From Butyricicoccus_A sp963620595 (GTDB taxonomy: Bacteria; Bacillota; Clostridia; Oscillospirales; Butyricicoccaceae): 24,825 bases of DNA. Below, piece after piece: positions 22,279 through 24,825 of this stretch. The stretch is from the NCBI GenBank assembly GCA_963620595.1, contig CAVFAY010000036.1:1-24825 (forward strand). The letters are read 5' to 3'. Position 1 is the stretch's first letter; the number at the start of each line of letters is the position of its first letter. The notes under the pieces are model-generated. The model made no database searches, was not told the DNA's origin, and saw only the letters and a list, made by a program, of their open reading frames with translations. The translations under genes and the position numbers were made by a program.

Positions 22279-23244
22279 ATGAAACTTTCTATTTGTACCG
22301 ATGTATTTGGCAAGATCCCGCTGACTGAGATGCTGGATAAGGTCGTCGCTTACGGTCTGGACGCTGTAGAACTGACAGCTGGCGGCTGGGGCGGCTGCAA
22401 CTTTATCGAGTCCGCTGAGGAGTACATCAACGACGATGCAAAGCGCGAAGCATTCCTGAAGGAAATCAAGAGCCGCGGTCTGGAGATCTCCGCTCTGAAC
22501 TGCTCCGGCAACCCGCTCATCGACACCCCGATGGGTCATGAGCACTCCAAGACCATGCGTGATACCATGGTTCTGGCTGGCAAGCTGGGTGTTGACACCG
22601 TTGTTACCATGTCCGGTCTGCCGGCAGGCGCACCGGGCGATAAGACCCCGAACTGGTTTGTATCTACCGTTTCGTGGCCGGATTTCGACGGCTTCTCTTA
22701 CATGAAGGAAGGCGTGAAGTATCAGTGGGAGACCGCTGCTGCATGGTGGAAGGAAACCTGCCGCATCGCTAAGGAAAACGGTGTCAAGCGCATCGCTATC
22801 GAGGAGTTCCCGGGCGCACTGGTTCACAACGTTCGCACCTTCAACAAGCTGTGTGAAGTAGTTGGCGAAGATTCCGATGTACTGGGTCTGAATCTGGATC
22901 CGTCCCATCTGATGATTCAGGGTGCAGAGCCGATTGCAGCTGCTCGTGCACTGGGCAACAAGATTTTCTATGTACACGGCAAGGATGCTCGTCCGGAGCG
23001 CTACAATGTAGATGTTGACGGTCTGCTGGAGAACCTGCCGGTAGAGTGCTCCAAGGATCGTACTTGGAACTACGTTGCTGTTGGCTGCGGCCGTGATCTC
23101 CAGTGGTGGAAGGAATTCTTCTCCGTTTGCCGCATGATGGGCTATAATGGCTATGTATCTCTGGAGATGGAGGATCTCACCATGTCTGTTGAAGCTGGTC
23201 TGGAGACCTCTATTGATGCACTGAAGGCTACTATCAGCAAGTAA
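22279..23244 (+). CDS. Sugar phosphate isomerase/epimerase-like TIM barrel protein
   Basis: Cytosolic enzyme of the xylose isomerase-like / AP endonuclease 2 superfamily (the group that holds IolE, IolH and IolI), 321 residues. It would act on the keto product of the upstream dehydrogenase. Likely metal ligands are Glu176 (IAIEEFPG), Asp207 and His210 (NLDPSHLMIQ), His234 and Asp237 (YVHGKDAR), and Glu296 (SLEMED). ATG 22279 has AGGAAAGG upstream. Whether it isomerises, epimerises or dehydrates, or cleaves a 3-keto-glycoside as paired TIM-barrel proteins do in C-glycoside degradation by gut bacteria, is not decided by sequence. It is close enough to the symporter gene (28 bp gap) to share its mRNA. 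Codon use looks optimised for expression. Confidence 0.85.
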   Translation: MKLSICTDVFGKIPLTEMLDKVVAYGLDAVELTAGGWGGCNFIESAEEYINDDAKREAFLKEIKSRGLEISALNCSGNPLIDTPMGHEHSKTMRDTMVLAGKLGVDTVVTMSGLPAGAPGDKTPNWFVSTVSWPDFDGFSYMKEGVKYQWETAAAWWKETCRIAKENGVKRIAIEEFPGALVHNVRTFNKLCEVVGEDSDVLGLNLDPSHLMIQGAEPIAAARALGNKIFYVHGKDARPERYNVDVDGLLENLPVECSKDRTWNYVAVGCGRDLQWWKEFFSVCRMMGYNGYVSLEMEDLTMSVEAGLETSIDALKATISK

Positions 23245-23272
23245 AAATAAAATATAAAAGAGGGAGAGAATA

Positions 23273-24670
23273 ATGAACTTAAACGGATACGGAAGATTCA
23301 TTAAAAAAGATCGCGTATCAGGCTTTGAGAAGTTCGCGTTTGGCTGCGGTGAGATTTCCACCAACATCGTATTTACGATCGCAACTAGCCTTCTGGTAAC
23401 GTTCTATACTGACGTTGCGCATGTAAATCCGGCAATTATCGGCTTGATTATTGCGATTTCTCAGGTATTTAACGGTATTTCTGATATTACCGCAGGATTT
23501 ATTATTGACCGCACACGTTCCAAATACGGCCGTGCACGTCCTTGGATGCTGTGGATGTCTGTCCCGTATGCTGTCGCAGCCATTCTATTGATGACAGTCC
23601 CGCAGGTTGGACAGATGGCACAGGCAATTTATATCTTTATCACCTATAACCTGATGCTGACCGTTGTCTACACGATGTTCCAGCTGCCGTTTGCTACGAC
23701 ACTGTCTTACATGACACGTGATCAGAAGGAACGTGCAAATATCAACATCATTCGTATGGCAATGAGCCCGATCGGCAACATTCTGATTACTCTGGTATTC
23801 ACCAAGATTCTGAAGTATATGCCGAACGGCGGCATGGACAGCCAGAGAAACTGGATCATTCTGACTGCAATTTATGCAATTGGCGCAGCAGCTATGATGC
23901 TGTTCTGCTTTGCATCCACTCGTGAACGTGTACAGGTACTCGACGACTTTGGCGAGGAAAAGGTACCGCTGAAGCAGGCAATTCCGGCTCTGTTCAAGAA
24001 CAAATACTTTATTATGCTGTTCCTGTTCTTTGTTGCTTTTGCTATGTATCAGACCTTCTCCGGCACAGTTACTACTTATTACTGCAAGTGGATCATCGGT
24101 GATATGTCTATTATCGGCAATGTTAACACAGCTTGCTACGGCATTACCATTGTTGCAACTCTGATTCTCGGCAAAATCATGCATTGGACAACCAAACGCA
24201 ATTGGTGCATCATTGGTGCGCTGTTTGTTATCGCAGGTTCCCTGATTGTTTTGGTTGGGCCGACTAGTGTAACTGTAGTTACTATTGGCGGTCTGCTGCG
24301 TGGTATCGGTATGACACCGATTCTAGGGCTTATCTTTACCATGATTGCTGATGCGATTGAATATGGTCAGTGGAAGACTGGTATTCGTACTGCTGGTGCT
24401 ATTCAGGCAGCTGCTACGTCCGGTCAGAAGTTTGGTCAGGGCATCGGTAATGCACTAATTGGCACGATCATGGCTTCTGCTGGCTATGACGGCGCACTGG
24501 CTGTACAGTCGGAGGCTGCACTCGCAACAATCTCTAATATGTTTATCTGGGGCGTTACGGTTCTCGGCTGCATCATGATTCTTGTCATGCTGTTCTATAA
24601 GCTGGACAAGGAGTATCCGCAGATCATGAAGGAACTGTTGGAGCGCGAGTCCAAAAAGGTAGAGAAGTAA
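23273..24670 (+). CDS. GPH-family (MelB-type) sugar:cation symporter
   Basis: Membrane transporter of 465 residues with about 12 hydrophobic segments, of the glycoside-pentoside-hexuronide:cation symporter family (MFS_2). Family marks are an N-terminal FAFGCGEISTNIVF, the cation-site region FYTDVA with DITAGFIIDRTRSKYGRARPW after segment 2, and the late motif DAIEYGQWKTGIRTAG. It should bring in a sugar, glycoside or polyol with H+ or Na+ for the two enzymes encoded upstream. ATG 23273 follows AGGGAGAG. A strong terminator follows the gene and closes the unit. There is no fused EIIA-like domain. The substrate cannot be read from sequence; the neighbours point to inositol or a glycoside that is oxidised rather than phosphorylated first. 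Confidence 0.92.
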   Translation: MNLNGYGRFIKKDRVSGFEKFAFGCGEISTNIVFTIATSLLVTFYTDVAHVNPAIIGLIIAISQVFNGISDITAGFIIDRTRSKYGRARPWMLWMSVPYAVAAILLMTVPQVGQMAQAIYIFITYNLMLTVVYTMFQLPFATTLSYMTRDQKERANINIIRMAMSPIGNILITLVFTKILKYMPNGGMDSQRNWIILTAIYAIGAAAMMLFCFASTRERVQVLDDFGEEKVPLKQAIPALFKNKYFIMLFLFFVAFAMYQTFSGTVTTYYCKWIIGDMSIIGNVNTACYGITIVATLILGKIMHWTTKRNWCIIGALFVIAGSLIVLVGPTSVTVVTIGGLLRGIGMTPILGLIFTMIADAIEYGQWKTGIRTAGAIQAAATSGQKFGQGIGNALIGTIMASAGYDGALAVQSEAALATISNMFIWGVTVLGCIMILVMLFYKLDKEYPQIMKELLERESKKVEK

Positions 24671-24693
24671 AATCTATTTACTTACTGGACAAA

Positions 24694-24734
24694 ACTGTCC
24701 TCTGGTGCAGAAATGCACTGGAGGACAGTCTTTT
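24694..24734 (+). terminator. Terminator after the GPH symporter gene
   Basis: A long stem beginning ACTGTCCTC (24694) and closing GAGGACAGT (24729) has a GAAA-like tip and is followed by CTTTT. Confidence 0.9.
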
Positions 24735-24798
24735 GTGTAAAAAATAAGGAAAAGTGAATGAGTTACACAAAAAAACGCAAATAAAAGCGAAAAAAGAG

Positions 24799-24825
24799 TT
24801 GACTTTGTGTCGAAAAAGGTGTATT
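24799..24825 (+). promoter_or_regulatory. Promoter cut by the window end
   Basis: TTGACT at 24799-24804 is followed exactly 17 bp later by TATT at 24822-24825, where the sequence stops. It probably begins a -10 element for a gene outside the window. The 65 bases before it (24735-24798) are A-rich with no gene. Confidence 0.5.

Noticed and set aside
22141..23367. 408-codon minus-strand open frame over the TIM-barrel gene
   Set aside because: The opposite strand encodes a recognisable enzyme with a ribosome site; the minus frame would also run through the structured intercistronic region.

Overview
The window is about 24.8 kb of ordinary chromosome from a Gram-positive anaerobe, most probably a member of the Clostridia close to gut Oscillospirales or Lachnospirales (a Butyricicoccaceae-like genome would fit; this is inference). 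Supporting signs are a SAM-I riboswitch ahead of metK, DegV and LCP family proteins, a very large ATP-dependent dehydratase-activase protein typical of amino-acid and hydroxyacid fermenters, a lipoprotein-type sugar binding protein, strong GGAGG ribosome binding sites, and many simple hairpin-plus-T terminators. No rRNA, tRNA, CRISPR array, phage gene or insertion sequence was seen.

Layout. 1-4.1 kb: the tail of a Sel1-repeat protein, an aldo/keto reductase, an MFS transporter, a small unknown protein on the minus strand, and a DegV (fatty-acid-binding) protein. 4.1-7.2 kb, minus strand: uridine phosphorylase behind glycerol dehydrogenase, then an LCP-family cell-wall ligase. 7.2-7.8 kb: a long, strongly A-rich non-coding stretch. 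7.8-11.6 kb: a complete ribose/galactose/inositol-type ABC importer (binding protein, double ATPase, permease) with a hairpin after the first gene. 11.7-13.1 kb, minus strand: metK under a SAM-I riboswitch. 13.3-14.7 kb: an orphan DltA-like adenylation enzyme. 14.9-19.1 kb: a two-gene module related to 2-hydroxyacyl-CoA dehydratase activases, which looks like a split form of a roughly 1,400-residue protein. 19.2-19.7 kb: a macrodomain deacetylase. 19.8-24.7 kb: a LacI-type regulator followed by an inositol-dehydrogenase-like oxidoreductase, a sugar isomerase/epimerase-like TIM barrel and a GPH-family sugar symporter.

How it works together. The last block reads as a small catabolic unit for a polyol or sugar: import by the GPH symporter, oxidation by the IolG-like enzyme, and isomerisation or cleavage by the TIM barrel. 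It lacks the rest of a classical inositol pathway. Its leader carries three copies of an 18-bp element with an invariant GGTATCGT core just downstream of a good promoter; these are the best operator candidates for the adjacent LacI-type regulator. Three consecutive hairpins separate the oxidoreductase from the TIM barrel, and one of them overlaps a cre-like site. The most unusual items are the split activase/dehydratase-like pair, the DltA-like enzyme with changed pocket and hinge residues and no Dlt partners, the operator array, and an Asn where the catalytic Asp of known inositol dehydrogenases is expected. Nothing seen amounts to a clearly new defence or mobile system.
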